Assembly (NCBI GenBank): GCA_023401595.1
Contig: JAEXDQ010000048.1
Location: 1-64,000 of the forward strand
Source of the DNA: Spirochaetota bacterium
GTDB lineage: Bacteria; Spirochaetota; Spirochaetia; Sphaerochaetales; Sphaerochaetaceae
Direction of reading: 5' to 3'
Length of the DNA stretch: 64,000 nucleotides
Numbering within the stretch: the first letter of the stretch is position 1; every line of letters begins with the position of its first letter. The translations under genes were made by a program, and so were the position numbers. Under the pieces are notes generated by a model. That model saw only the letters and a program-made list of their open reading frames with translations, made no database searches and was not told where the DNA came from. Shown piece by piece: positions 1 through 8,854 of the stretch.

Positions 1-279
1 AATGGTCCTCTCTTTGTTGTTGTTTGGTAACTTGACAATAGTAGAGTTCCATTCCCTTTTTTCTATACCTTTTCTTTCTTATTGACTTTTTCTCTTCTCT
101 TCATCCCCCAGATTTCTGCATAGAGCCCCTTTTTTCATCAATAACCTGGCCGTCATACATGGCGGGTCGAGAAGGCGTCGCTACGATGGCAAAACGTTTC
201 ATGCCCTGTTGCATTCTGGTAGCGGACATATCCTGTTTGATGGTAGACTACAGAAAATGTGCGAACTTGGAGAAACTGA
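1..279. other. Left-edge non-coding stretch
   Basis: No convincing gene is seen here. The first 130 bases are T-rich on this strand. A GGAGAA motif just before 280 looks like the ribosome binding site of the first gene. The reading frame open on the minus strand across this region is the shadow of the genes at 280 and 826. Confidence 0.5.
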
Positions 280-654
280 ATGATGAAGACACATAGGTTC
301 CTGAGCCCTGCGTTTTTGCTGCCCGGTATCATCGGCATCGCCATAGGCGGTTTGTTGTTCATCGTGGGAGCGACTGAGGACGCCCCCGGAATGTGCGCCA
401 TTGGTCTGTCCATCGGGTTCGTATCGGTCATGCTTGGTCTCAACTGGTCCGGCATGCTGAGAAAAGGTATGTTCGCGACGATTTTGTTGTTTGGTTTCGG
501 CGTATTTATCGCTTTGCTCACCACCTCCATTCTGTTTGATGGCGAGTTTGAGGATAGACCGTGGTTGTCCCTAGTCGGGTTCGCGCTCTCTGCCGTGTTG
601 CTGTCGGTTGGTTTTTTGCGGCGGAGAAAAAGAGGTGGCGGCTTTGAGTCTTGA
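280..654 (+). CDS. Small four-helix membrane protein, unknown function
   Basis: A 124-residue protein with about four hydrophobic segments (roughly residues 8-28, 36-56, 64-85 and 95-113) and a basic tail (RRRKRGG), which predicts an inner-membrane protein with a cytoplasmic C-terminus. A GGAGAA ribosome binding site lies about 7 bases before the ATG; a second ATG follows directly at 283. I do not recognise a family. It stands alone, about 170 bases before pepC, with no visible shared regulation. Confidence 0.6.
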   Translation: MMKTHRFLSPAFLLPGIIGIAIGGLLFIVGATEDAPGMCAIGLSIGFVSVMLGLNWSGMLRKGMFATILLFGFGVFIALLTTSILFDGEFEDRPWLSLVGFALSAVLLSVGFLRRRKRGGGFES

Positions 655-825
655 ACGATGAATCCCGCCGCAGGATTCCTGGTTGTCCTTGGGGCCTTTC
701 GTTGACTCAAGTTCTTGATTTCCTGTGTCCTCCATTTCCACCGCGTCTTTTTTAATTGCTTCTTCGGTTCACATGTTCCCAAAAGACCTGTTTGCAGCTA
801 CTATTGCAACCTGGGAGTCAACATC

Positions 826-2160
826 ATGAATGAAGTATTGGAAGAAAAGATAGTAGGGAAGTTTCGTCAGGCTTTCGTGAAGGATACGAAGAATCTGGTC
901 GCTCAGCGGTCGGTCGTGAAGAACGGCATCAACGACAGCGCCGTCGACAACGAGACGCTGCGTTCGGTCAGGCATTGTTTTTCCAATGAAGTCCATGCGG
1001 GCGACATCACCAACCAGAAGCAGTCGGGGCGGTGCTGGATGTTCGCCGGCCTGAACGTGCTGCGGCTGGAGATCATGAAGAAATACAATCTGGCCAACGT
1101 CGAGCTGTCGCAGAACTACCCGCTGTTCTGGGACAAGTTGGAGAAGGCCAACTATTTCCTGGAAAGCATCATGGAGACCGTTTCAGAACCGCTGGAAGGG
1201 CGTCTGGTCGCCCATCTGCTCAAAGCGCCGATGCAGGACGGCGGCCAGTGGGACATGTTCGCCAATCTGGTCAAGAAATACGGCGTCGTGCCGCAGGACG
1301 CCATGCCTGAGAGCGCGGCATCCTCCGCTACCCGCGAAATGGACAAGTACCTTACCGTGAAGCTTCGCGAGGACGCCATGCTTCTCCGCACCGATGCCGC
1401 CGCAGGGGCGAAGACCGAGGCCTTGCGCAAGAAAAAAGATGCGATGCTCCAGACCATCTACGATATGCTCTGCATCAGTCTCGGCACTCCGCCGGAGAAA
1501 TTCACGTGGGAGGCCCGTTCCAAGGATGACACGTTCATCCGTATAGATGACATCACCCCGCAGGAGTTCTATGAGAAATGCGTCGGTCTCGACTTGGACG
1601 ACTATGTGTCGGTCATCAACGCCCCCACCGCGGACAAGCCGTTTCACCAGACCTATACCGTGGCGTATCTTGGCAATGTGAAGGGCGGTAAGCCCGTTAC
1701 ATACCTCAACCTTCCAATCGACGAGTTCAAGGCGCTGGCGGTCGCCCAGTTGAAGGATGGGCGGGCCGTCTGGTTCGGATGCGATGTCGGCCAGTGGCAC
1801 GAGAAGAAAAGCGGGGTGATGGCTTTGGATGTGCTGAAGGTGGACGATCTGTTTTCAACTTCGTTTCCGCTGACGAAAGGGGAGCGGCTTGATTATGGCG
1901 AGAGCTGCATGACCCATGCCATGGTTTTTACCGGCGTCAATCTTGATGAGTTCGACGTGCCCGACCGCTGGAAGGTCGAGAACAGCTGGGGGACGGACAA
2001 CGGGAACAAGGGCTTTTATGTCATGAGCGACCGATGGTTCGATGAATTCACCTACCAGATCGTGGTGGACAAGAAATATCTGTCGGTCAAGCAATCGGAA
2101 CAACTCTCGCTGGTTCCGAAGACGCTCGCCCCGTGGGATCCGATGGGGAGCCTGGCCTGA
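826..2160 (+). CDS. pepC: C1-family aminopeptidase (PepC / bleomycin hydrolase)
   Basis: A 444-residue cytosolic cysteine aminopeptidase of the PepC/bleomycin hydrolase family, which removes N-terminal residues from peptides and normally forms hexamers. The papain-type triad is visible: Cys70 in QSGRCWMFAG, His364 in MTHAMVFTGV and Asn386 in VENSWGTDNG. Length fits the family (about 440-450). The frame is open back to 715, but the ATG at 826 gives the usual family N-terminus and has a GGGAG motif about 8 bases upstream, so I place the start there. The substrate and cellular role are known for the family, not shown here. Confidence 0.93.
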   Translation: MNEVLEEKIVGKFRQAFVKDTKNLVAQRSVVKNGINDSAVDNETLRSVRHCFSNEVHAGDITNQKQSGRCWMFAGLNVLRLEIMKKYNLANVELSQNYPLFWDKLEKANYFLESIMETVSEPLEGRLVAHLLKAPMQDGGQWDMFANLVKKYGVVPQDAMPESAASSATREMDKYLTVKLREDAMLLRTDAAAGAKTEALRKKKDAMLQTIYDMLCISLGTPPEKFTWEARSKDDTFIRIDDITPQEFYEKCVGLDLDDYVSVINAPTADKPFHQTYTVAYLGNVKGGKPVTYLNLPIDEFKALAVAQLKDGRAVWFGCDVGQWHEKKSGVMALDVLKVDDLFSTSFPLTKGERLDYGESCMTHAMVFTGVNLDEFDVPDRWKVENSWGTDNGNKGFYVMSDRWFDEFTYQIVVDKKYLSVKQSEQLSLVPKTLAPWDPMGSLA

Positions 2161-2357
2161 GGGGTTTCGGTAAGCATTGAACCCTTTGGCTGTCTGGCGA
2201 CTGTGTATCATTGATAAAGAAGAAAACGGTCGGGGGGAAAGACTACCTGTGTGAATCATATGGCTGAAGATGGAGGATGTCTTTCGCTATTTCGTCATAG
2301 ATATCCGAATGGGTCACTTTGAAAGTAATGTAAACAACTGGATGGGGATTATTAACC

Positions 2358-2630
2358 ATGGAAAAGCAAGTCACCTATATTCTAAATGAAAAGACCTATC
2401 TCTACATTCTTGAGTTCGATGGATACTTCGAATATACCTTCTACAATGATACATGCAAGGTTACTGAAACAGGAAGAATGGAAAAGAATGACCATCTAAT
2501 CGATGACGCCCTCAAGCTTATATGCCGCTCTTATGAATTGAAGGTTAACCATATCCATAAGCTTAACGATATTGAGTTCAAGGAATTTGCTGAAACTACC
2601 GATGACTACGAATGGGTCAGCGTCATCTAA
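2358..2630 (+). CDS. Small hypothetical protein
   Basis: A 90-residue acidic protein rich in Tyr, Glu and Asp, with no signal peptide or membrane segment. I do not recognise a family. Base composition is visibly more AT-rich than the neighbours, which may mean recent acquisition. There is no strong ribosome binding site before the ATG (GGGGATTATTAACC). It is followed at once by a long perfect hairpin, which supports a monocistronic transcript. Confidence 0.5.
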   Translation: MEKQVTYILNEKTYLYILEFDGYFEYTFYNDTCKVTETGRMEKNDHLIDDALKLICRSYELKVNHIHKLNDIEFKEFAETTDDYEWVSVI

Positions 2631-2640
2631 TAAATCTTAG

Positions 2641-2664
2641 GGAGACCTGACTCATCAGGTCTCC
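2641..2664 (+). terminator. Perfect 10-bp hairpin after the small gene
   Basis: GGAGACCTGA pairs perfectly with TCAGGTCTCC around a CTCA loop, 10 bases after the stop at 2630. No clean U-tract follows (GTTATCGC), so it may stabilise the 3' end rather than terminate strongly. The stem core GACCTGA/TCAGGTC recurs in the hairpin after nrdG at 7747-7764. Confidence 0.6.
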
Positions 2665-2862
2665 GTTATCGCTATTTGTTCAAAACCTTATGAACGGCAC
2701 CTGCCAGGGCAGCTCCACGCAATGGAGCCACGATGGTAGGGGCCAAGAGGATATCCCCGATGAAGATTGGCGAATATATTCCCGGTGGGATGGTATGGGA
2801 TTATCATCATCACAACAAAATAAAATTATAGGCCGGTGACCTAAAGATTATACGTATCCGAC

Positions 2863-4167
2863 TCACTCCCACTCGATCGTCGCGGGCGGCTTGGGCGACA
2901 CATCGTACAGCACCCTGTTGACGCCTTCGACCTCGGCCAGGATGCGGGCCGTGATCTTCATCAGCAACTCCCACTGGATCGGCTCGACGGTAGCGGTCAT
3001 CGCATCGACGGTGTTTACCGCCCGAAGGATCACAGGATATTCAAAGGTACGTGCGCTGTGCTTGACGCCGACGGACTTGAAGTCGGGCACGACGGTGAAG
3101 TATTGCCAGACCTTGCTGTCCAGACCTGCGTTCTTGAACTCCTCCCTCAAAATCGCATCGGCTTCCCGTACCGCTTCCAACCGGTCCCTTGTAATGACGC
3201 CTAGGCACCGGACGCCGAGCCCCGGGCCGGGGAAGGGTTGGCGGAACACCATGTCGTGGGGGAGCCCCAGCTCCAGCCCGCAGGCGCGTACCTCGTCCTT
3301 GAACAGCTGCTTGAGCGGTTCCACCAGCTCGAATTTGAGATCTTCGGGAAGACCTCCCACATTGTGGTGGCTCTTGACCATCTTTGCCGTTTTCGTGCCG
3401 CTTTCCAGGATGTCCGGATAGATGGTCCCTTGGGCGAGGAACTCGATACCGTCGAGCTTGCGGGCCTCCTCCTCAAACACGCGGATGAACTCTGCGCCGA
3501 TGATCTTGCGCTTCTTCTCAGGGTCGGCGACTCCCTCCAGCTTGCCGAGAAACCTGTCCGTCGCATCGACATAGACCAGATTCGCCTTCATCTGGTTGCG
3601 GAATACTTCTATGACCTGTTCCGGTTCCCCTTTGCGGAGCAACCCGTGGTTCACGTGGACGCAAGTCAACTGGCCGCCAATCGCTTTGATCAGCAGGGCC
3701 GCCACCACGGAGGAATCGACTCCGCCGGACAGGGCTAGCAGCACCTTTTTGTCTCCGACCTGCTTGCGGACGAGTTCGATCTGGTCCTCGACGAAATTCT
3801 TCATGTTCCAGTTCGGGGACGCCTTGCAGGTGTCGAATACGAACGGCCTGAGCAAAGCCTTCAGTTCGTTATCACAGGCGGGAAGGCCCTTCATGTGCTG
3901 TCTTGGAACCTTGGGATGATCGACTACCAGCATCGGAAACTCGGAATCGTATATCGGTCGCTCAATGTCGATCTCTACGCCGTCGACGACCCGATTCGGA
4001 CCCCCGTTGACGATCAAGCCTTTGAGGTTTGAAATCCGTTTCAACACGTCGAGCTTGGTATCATGGGGATAAATCTCGCTGTAGACGCCGAGGGCCCTGA
4101 TGGCGCGGGCTACTCTCGCATTCTCTTCGCTGCCGAGATCCAAAATGATGATGATGTCCTGTTTCAC
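2863..4167 (-). CDS. guaA: GMP synthase with degenerate glutaminase domain
   Basis: XMP-to-GMP amidating enzyme of 434 residues, against about 510-525 for ordinary GuaA. The ATP-pyrophosphatase half is intact: PP-loop SGGVDSS at residues 147-153, then GTIYPD, SHHNVGG, PFPGPGLGVR and the C-terminal KPPATIEWE. The N-terminal glutamine amidotransferase half is reduced to about 112 residues. Its Rossmann start (ILDLGS, NGGPN) is kept, but where GuaA has the nucleophile motif GVCYG it reads MLVVDHPK, and about 85 residues that should hold the catalytic His and Glu are missing. It is therefore probably ammonia-dependent, or fed by a separate glutaminase. The GTG start at 4165-4167 has an AAGGAGA ribosome binding site. 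Confidence 0.9.
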   Translation of the reverse strand: MKQDIIIILDLGSEENARVARAIRALGVYSEIYPHDTKLDVLKRISNLKGLIVNGGPNRVVDGVEIDIERPIYDSEFPMLVVDHPKVPRQHMKGLPACDNELKALLRPFVFDTCKASPNWNMKNFVEDQIELVRKQVGDKKVLLALSGGVDSSVVAALLIKAIGGQLTCVHVNHGLLRKGEPEQVIEVFRNQMKANLVYVDATDRFLGKLEGVADPEKKRKIIGAEFIRVFEEEARKLDGIEFLAQGTIYPDILESGTKTAKMVKSHHNVGGLPEDLKFELVEPLKQLFKDEVRACGLELGLPHDMVFRQPFPGPGLGVRCLGVITRDRLEAVREADAILREEFKNAGLDSKVWQYFTVVPDFKSVGVKHSARTFEYPVILRAVNTVDAMTATVEPIQWELLMKITARILAEVEGVNRVLYDVSPKPPATIEWE

Positions 4168-4434
4168 TGAATGTCTCCTTCTTCCCGGGCAAAGGCCGTT
4201 GTACTACGGCATTCGCTCAAGCCGTACAGCAGCATTGTCTTCGCTTGTATGCCATGGCTTGCACCTTTGCCGTTCGAGTACTCTGCCGCATGCGGCCATG
4301 GCTGTTCCCTTGGGTGTATACTACAATATAAGAGGCATGCCCTCCATGGCAATATCTCTCTGCGCCGTACGGGAATAATTGTCCGCGGACCAACGTTGGC
4401 GGGACGTCGCATGAGATTTCCCGGTGAAATCCCC
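4168..4434. other. Intergenic stretch between divergent guaA and nrdD transcripts
   Basis: No gene recognised. Several overlapping short frames are open on both strands without family features. The guaA promoter presumably lies here but I could not pick it out. Confidence 0.4.
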
Positions 4435-4463
4435 TTGACATGCAACAACTGTATTGCTACTGT
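4435..4463 (+). promoter_or_regulatory. Sigma-70-type promoter ahead of the nrdD riboswitch
   Basis: TTGACA at 4435-4440, a 17-base spacer and TACTGT at 4458-4463. Transcription would begin about 4470, shortly before the cobalamin riboswitch, which fits a leader that contains the aptamer. Confidence 0.55.
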
Positions 4464-4507
4464 TGATAGCGCATGAAGGTGTCGTATGACACCATATATT
4501 GTGTATA

Positions 4508-4674
4508 TTGGTACGGGTGCTGCATAAGGCTCAATAAGGAAGTGGGGTGAAAGTCCCCCGCGGTCCCGCCGCTGTAACTGGTAAGGACGCAATGAAATAC
4601 GCCACTGAAGCTTCTTCGGGAAGGCAATTGCGGACGATAAGCCGGAAGCCAGAAGACTTGCCTGTACCTGATAT
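4508..4674 (+). promoter_or_regulatory. Cobalamin riboswitch upstream of nrdDG
   Basis: Conserved elements of the cobalamin aptamer appear in order: GGTGAAAGTCCCCCGCGGTC at 4546-4565, GCCGCTGTAACTG at 4568-4580, GCCACTG at 4601-4607 followed by GGGAAGGC at 4618-4625, and the B12 box AGCCAGAAGACTTGCCTG at 4647-4664. The aptamer ends about 120 bases before nrdD. No clear intrinsic terminator is seen in the gap, so control may be at translation by hiding the AGGAGGA ribosome binding site (inference). The known logic is that cobalamin represses a B12-independent reductase when a B12-dependent one can work. Confidence 0.9.
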
Positions 4675-4790
4675 GTCGCCACGGAGCATGGCATGGGCAT
4701 ACGGTCTCGTCCCGGATACGGATCCTCTGTATCTTTCGGTATGTCCCGTCGTTGCCTCTGTGGCTCTTAGCGGAAGACTAGGAGGACAAC

Positions 4791-7148
4791 ATGGTTCAAA
4801 GCATCATCAAACGAGATGGCCGGGTAGTTCTGTACGATGAACGGAAAATCGCCGACGCGATCATCAAGGCCATGGCCGCCGCCGGCGTACAGGAACCGGC
4901 GGGGCCCGCAGTGGCCGTCGCCAATGCGGTCGAAAAACATCTGGAAGAGACGTTCGGCACGACGCCGCCGCCCATCGAGGGTATCCAGGACGCCGTTGAA
5001 CGGGAACTGATGCACCAGGGCTACGACGAAGTCGCCAAGCAATACATCCTGTACCGTAACGAACGGACGCGCAAGCGGGAGATGAACAGCCGGCTCATGA
5101 AGATTTTCGACGAGCTGACCTTTGCCGATTCCCGCGCCAGCGACATGAAGCGGGACAACGCCAATATCGACGGTGACACCGCTATGGGTACCATGCTCAA
5201 ATACGGATGCGAATCGGCGAAGGACTACTACAGCAAGTATCTGCTGACGCCGGAACAACGGGCCGCCCATCTCGACGGATGGATTCATATCCACGATTTT
5301 GATTTCTATGCGCTGACGACCACCTGCTGTCAGATCGACCTGCTCAAGCTGTTCCATGGCGGTTTCAGCACCGGACACGGATTTCTCCGCGAGCCGAATG
5401 ATATCCAGAGCTACGCCGCGCTCGCCTGCATAGCGATCCAGAGCAATCAGAACGACCAGCACGGCGGGCAGAGCATCGTCAACTTCGACTACGGGCTCGC
5501 TCCCGGAGTGTCGAAGACCTACAAGCGTCTGTACATTGAGAACCTCTTGAAGTCGATCGACATTCTCAGGGAGCTTGACGGACTTCAATGCACCGTGACC
5601 AAGGAAGACCTAAAAAGCATGGTGAAGGAAATCCTCGCCGCGACGGGTCTGTATCCGCGGTTGGACACCGATCCTGCGTACCTCGCCGAAGAGCTTCCAC
5701 GCCTGACCGCCTTGGTCGGCAAAGATGCGTCGGTGGCCGAAAAGGTCCAGCGGTTCGCCGTCGTCCATACGGAGGGGGAGGCCGACCGTGCGACCTATCA
5801 GGCCATGGAGGCCCTGATCCACAACCTCAACACCATGCACAGCCGTGCCGGCGCCCAGACCCCGTTCAGTTCTATCAACTACGGAACCGACACCTCCAGC
5901 GAGGGGCGGATGGTCATGAAAAACGTCCTGCTCGCAACCGAAGCGGGCTTGGGGCACGGCGAGACTCCCATCTTCCCGATCCATATCTTCAGGGTGAAGG
6001 AGGGGGTGAACTATTATCCCGAGGACCCGAACTACGACTTGTTCAAGCTGGCCTGCCGGGTGAGCGCCAAGCGGCTGTTCCCCAATTTCAGCTTCCTCGA
6101 CAGTCCCTTCAACCTCCAGTACTACAAGGCTGGGCATCCTGAGACGGAGGTCTCCTACATGGGATGCCGTACCAGGGTGATGGGAAACATCCACGATCGA
6201 AGTCGTGAAATCGCCAACGGGAGGGGCAACCTCAGCTTTACCTCGATTAACCTTCCCCGGCTTGCGATTGAGTCCCATGGTGATGAAACGCTGTTCTATC
6301 AAAAGCTTGACGACATGATGGAGCTGGTCGCCGGGCAGCTTGCCGACAGGTTCGAGATCCAGGCCGCCAAGCATATGCGCAACTTCCCGTTCTTGATGGG
6401 GCAGGGGGTATGGCTCGATTCAGAGAAACTGCATCCTGACGACGAGCTTCGCGAGGTGCTGAAACACGGCACGCTCTCCATCGGGTTCATCGGACTCGCC
6501 GAGACCTTGACTTCCCTATACGGCCATCATCATGGCGAGAGCGACGAGATGCAGCGCAAAGGGCTTGATATCGTCGGCCATATGAGGGAGTTCTGCGACA
6601 AACGCAGCCAGGAGACCCGGATGAACTATACGTTGCTAGCGACTCCAGCCGAGGGGCTTTCCGGCCGTTTCGTGCGCATGGACAAGAAACGGTATGGTGA
6701 AATACCCGGCGTCACCGATCGTGAGTACTATACCAACAGTTTCCACATACCCGTCTGGTATCAGATTTCCGCGTTCGACAAGATAGCGAAGGAGGCTCCG
6801 TACCATGCGCTGACCAACGCCGGTCATATCTCCTATGTGGAGCTGGACGGGGATACCAGTCAGAATATCGAGGCTTTCGAGGCTATCGTCAGAGCGATGC
6901 ACGACGCCGGTATCGGCTACGGTTCCATCAATCATCCCGTCGACCGCGATCCTATCTGCGGCTACAACGGAATCATCGGGGATGTCTGCCCCAGTTGCGG
7001 GCGGCACGAGGATGAAGGGGACTACGGCTTTGAACGCATCCGCCGCATCACAGGTTATCTAGTCGGGACTTTGGATCGGTTCAACGATGCGAAGAAGGCG
7101 GAGGAGCATGACCGCGTCAAGCATTCCGTGGCGAAGTTCGGGTTCTAG
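4791..7148 (+). CDS. nrdD: Anaerobic (class III) ribonucleoside-triphosphate reductase
   Basis: A 785-residue oxygen-sensitive glycyl-radical enzyme that reduces ribonucleotides to deoxyribonucleotides. An N-terminal ATP-cone (about residues 3-90) gives allosteric control of activity. The C-terminal glycyl radical loop reads RRITGYLVGT, with Gly755 the expected radical site by alignment to the E. coli CGYLG motif. The C-terminal zinc knuckle shows three cysteines (Cys723, Cys733, Cys736); the position of the fourth reads Asp in DRDPICGY. An AGGAGGA ribosome binding site precedes the ATG. It is followed after 2 bases by nrdG, its activase, and lies behind a cobalamin riboswitch. Confidence 0.95.
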   Translation: MVQSIIKRDGRVVLYDERKIADAIIKAMAAAGVQEPAGPAVAVANAVEKHLEETFGTTPPPIEGIQDAVERELMHQGYDEVAKQYILYRNERTRKREMNSRLMKIFDELTFADSRASDMKRDNANIDGDTAMGTMLKYGCESAKDYYSKYLLTPEQRAAHLDGWIHIHDFDFYALTTTCCQIDLLKLFHGGFSTGHGFLREPNDIQSYAALACIAIQSNQNDQHGGQSIVNFDYGLAPGVSKTYKRLYIENLLKSIDILRELDGLQCTVTKEDLKSMVKEILAATGLYPRLDTDPAYLAEELPRLTALVGKDASVAEKVQRFAVVHTEGEADRATYQAMEALIHNLNTMHSRAGAQTPFSSINYGTDTSSEGRMVMKNVLLATEAGLGHGETPIFPIHIFRVKEGVNYYPEDPNYDLFKLACRVSAKRLFPNFSFLDSPFNLQYYKAGHPETEVSYMGCRTRVMGNIHDRSREIANGRGNLSFTSINLPRLAIESHGDETLFYQKLDDMMELVAGQLADRFEIQAAKHMRNFPFLMGQGVWLDSEKLHPDDELREVLKHGTLSIGFIGLAETLTSLYGHHHGESDEMQRKGLDIVGHMREFCDKRSQETRMNYTLLATPAEGLSGRFVRMDKKRYGEIPGVTDREYYTNSFHIPVWYQISAFDKIAKEAPYHALTNAGHISYVELDGDTSQNIEAFEAIVRAMHDAGIGYGSINHPVDRDPICGYNGIIGDVCPSCGRHEDEGDYGFERIRRITGYLVGTLDRFNDAKKAEEHDRVKHSVAKFGF

Positions 7149-7150
7149 CC

Positions 7151-7723
7151 GTGACTACCGAAATGGACCTCGAGATGGTCGGTAGCCTTTTGTCGAATCT
7201 CGATCCATCGACCGAAGAGCTGGAACTCGCCGGTTTCATCGATGACAGCATCACCGATGGACCGGGGCTCCGTTTCTCCGTGTTCGCCCAGGGGTGTCCC
7301 CACCGATGTCCCGGCTGCCAGAACCCCCAGACTTGGCCACGTGGGGGCGGGCGGCTGTTCACCGTGGCCCAGGTCCTTGACCGGATCGTCGCGAACAGAC
7401 TGGTAAAGGGCGTCACGTTTTCTGGCGGCGATCCGTTTTTTCAGCCTAAACCCTTCGCCTTGATGGCTCGGTCGCTCCGGGATTCCGGGTACGAAGTGGC
7501 CTGTTATACCGGATGGACGTTCGAGCAATTGCTCGCAAGCGACGACCCGTACGTCCTGGCCCTGTTATGCATGCTCGACGTCCTGGTCGACGGCCCGTTC
7601 CTGCAATCGCTCAAAAGCTATGACCTGAAATTCCGGGGAAGTTCGAACCAGAGGGCGCTGGACGTCCCCGAAAGCCTGCGTCGGGGCGAGGCTGTGCCTA
7701 TGCCCGTCGGGCGTTGGAACTGA
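7151..7723 (+). CDS. nrdG: Anaerobic ribonucleotide reductase activating protein
   Basis: A 190-residue radical SAM activase that installs the glycyl radical on NrdD. The iron-sulfur motif CxxxCxxC is Cys49-Cys53-Cys56 (QGCPHRCPGCQNPQTW), and the SAM-binding stretch TFSGGDPFFQP follows. The first codon is GTG, 2 bases after the nrdD stop, so the two are translationally coupled; an ATG at 7163 is an alternative start. Radical SAM activases of this type act on the reductase encoded next to them. Confidence 0.92.
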   Translation: MTTEMDLEMVGSLLSNLDPSTEELELAGFIDDSITDGPGLRFSVFAQGCPHRCPGCQNPQTWPRGGGRLFTVAQVLDRIVANRLVKGVTFSGGDPFFQPKPFALMARSLRDSGYEVACYTGWTFEQLLASDDPYVLALLCMLDVLVDGPFLQSLKSYDLKFRGSSNQRALDVPESLRRGEAVPMPVGRWN

Positions 7724-7746
7724 TTCCACCTCTCCCGCTTAGCTCC

Positions 7747-7764
7747 GACCTGACAACTCAGGTC
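7747..7764 (+). terminator. Hairpin after nrdG
   Basis: GACCTGA at 7747-7753 pairs with TCAGGTC at 7758-7764 around CAAC, 23 bases after the nrdG stop. There is no U-tract. The arm sequence is the same as in the hairpin at 2641-2664. Confidence 0.4.
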
Positions 7765-7784
7765 AGGCATCCATGCTGTATCGA

Positions 7785-7899
7785 CTACCCCTGCGCTATC
7801 GTTGGGCTATCGTTGGGCTATCGTTGGGCTACCGTTGGGCTACCGTTGGGCTACCGTTGGGCTACCGTTGGGCTAGCGTTGGGCTACCGTTGGGCTACC
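7785..7899 (-). repeat. 11-bp tandem repeat array (TAGCCC type), about ten units
   Basis: Nine consecutive units of GTTGGGCTACC or close variants (third-last to last bases ATC, ACC or AGC) run from 7801 to 7899 without gaps, with a degenerate unit before them. Read on the minus strand the units are TAGCCCAACGG and the flanking unit is TAGCGCAGGGG, which matches TAGCCCAGGGG units at 28020 and 58869. It lies about 60 bases after nrdG. Each unit contains a TAG on the minus strand. Confidence 0.95.
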
Positions 7900-8005
7900 C
7901 CCTGAACTGACTTTTTCACTTGCGGCTGATTGGTGGTTGGTGTAGGTTGGTGGTCGTCGAGGGGAGGGGCTGTCTCTTCCCGCCGATTCGCGGTATGATT
8001 TCCAT

Positions 8006-8347
8006 ATGGATGAAACTTTTTATTCCAGAGTCTGCGACTTAGTCCGCCAGATCCCTTCGGGGTGTGTGGCTACCTATGGCTTGATCGCTTTGCTCGCGGG
8101 TAGCCCCCGCGCCTCCCGTATCGTCGGTTGTGTCATGGCGAATATTCCCGGCGGTAGCGGTCTGCCTTGCCACCGGGTTATCTACAAGGATGGGTCGTTG
8201 TGCCATAACGATGCGTTTGGGGGATGGGAGGAAGGCCTGCAGCGACTGATGCTGGAGGACGAAGGCGTCACGTTCTTGCCTGATGGACGTGTCGATATCA
8301 CCAGACATCTGTGGGATGGTCCGGTATCCTGTCGAACGCGCCGCTGA
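8006..8347 (+). CDS. O6-alkylguanine-DNA alkyltransferase-like protein
   Basis: A 113-residue protein equal to the C-terminal DNA-binding and catalytic domain of methylated-DNA-protein cysteine methyltransferases. The motif GLPCHRVIYKDG carries the alkyl-acceptor Cys55, so it is not a Trp-type (PWHRV) alkyltransferase-like protein. The helix-turn-helix region reads SPRASRIVGCVMA. No N-terminal domain is present, as in the short MGMT/ATL group. Direct reversal of O6-alkylguanine is inferred from the family. It sits alone between the repeat array and the decayed island. Confidence 0.85.
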   Translation: MDETFYSRVCDLVRQIPSGCVATYGLIALLAGSPRASRIVGCVMANIPGGSGLPCHRVIYKDGSLCHNDAFGGWEEGLQRLMLEDEGVTFLPDGRVDITRHLWDGPVSCRTRR

Positions 8348-8405
8348 GCCTATTGTTGAAGGGGCAGGCGAGGAAGACGCTGGAATTTACACCGGAGGAC
8401 GTCTC

Positions 8406-8711
8406 ATGAAGAGACGTATTCTCCTGCGAGGCGGACATTTCGTGAATACCATAGGAAGTCTCCAAGGCGTTCATGAGAGACAAGAAGTACAGGTATCCAT
8501 CGACAAGAAAGGCAACATCACTCGGTAGCTCAACGCCTGCAAGATGGCGTGCAACGACAGGATGAGCGCATGGTTCGTCAAGTGCAACGATGAGGCGAAG
8601 GGACACCTTGACGTGGTGTTGTCCGACGCGAAGTCATGGGACGCGCTGTGGAGGTATGCCGCACTCATGGAACGCAACGCAGAAATCTCTGAATCAGAGA
8701 AATATTTCTAG
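8406..8711 (+). pseudogene. Unknown gene interrupted by an in-frame TAG
   Basis: One reading frame runs from the ATG at 8406 to the TAG at 8709, broken only by a TAG at 8526-8528 (codon 41). Both halves look protein-like (MKRRILLRGGHFVNTIG... and ...VVLSDAKSWDALWRYAALME). A GGAGGACGTCTC sequence precedes the ATG. I do not recognise the product. It may be a decayed gene or two unrelated frames that happen to align. The nearby doc gene carries the same kind of lesion. Confidence 0.4.
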
Positions 8712-8854
8712 GGCTAACTATCGCCAGCGGTCAAGTATAAGGCTTGCGGGCTGTTCGAGTCAGCCAACCGCTATTCATTCTGTGCAACATGGAATCTGAA
8801 ATAGGTTGAAAACATCCTAGATATTGTACTACAATGCAAAACAAGGAGAATTTC

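Noticed and set aside
2670..2800. Minus-strand frame ending ILLAPTIVAPLRGAALAGAV, like the end of a small protein
   Set aside because: No ATG, GTG or TTG start follows the upstream stop, and no ribosome binding site is present.
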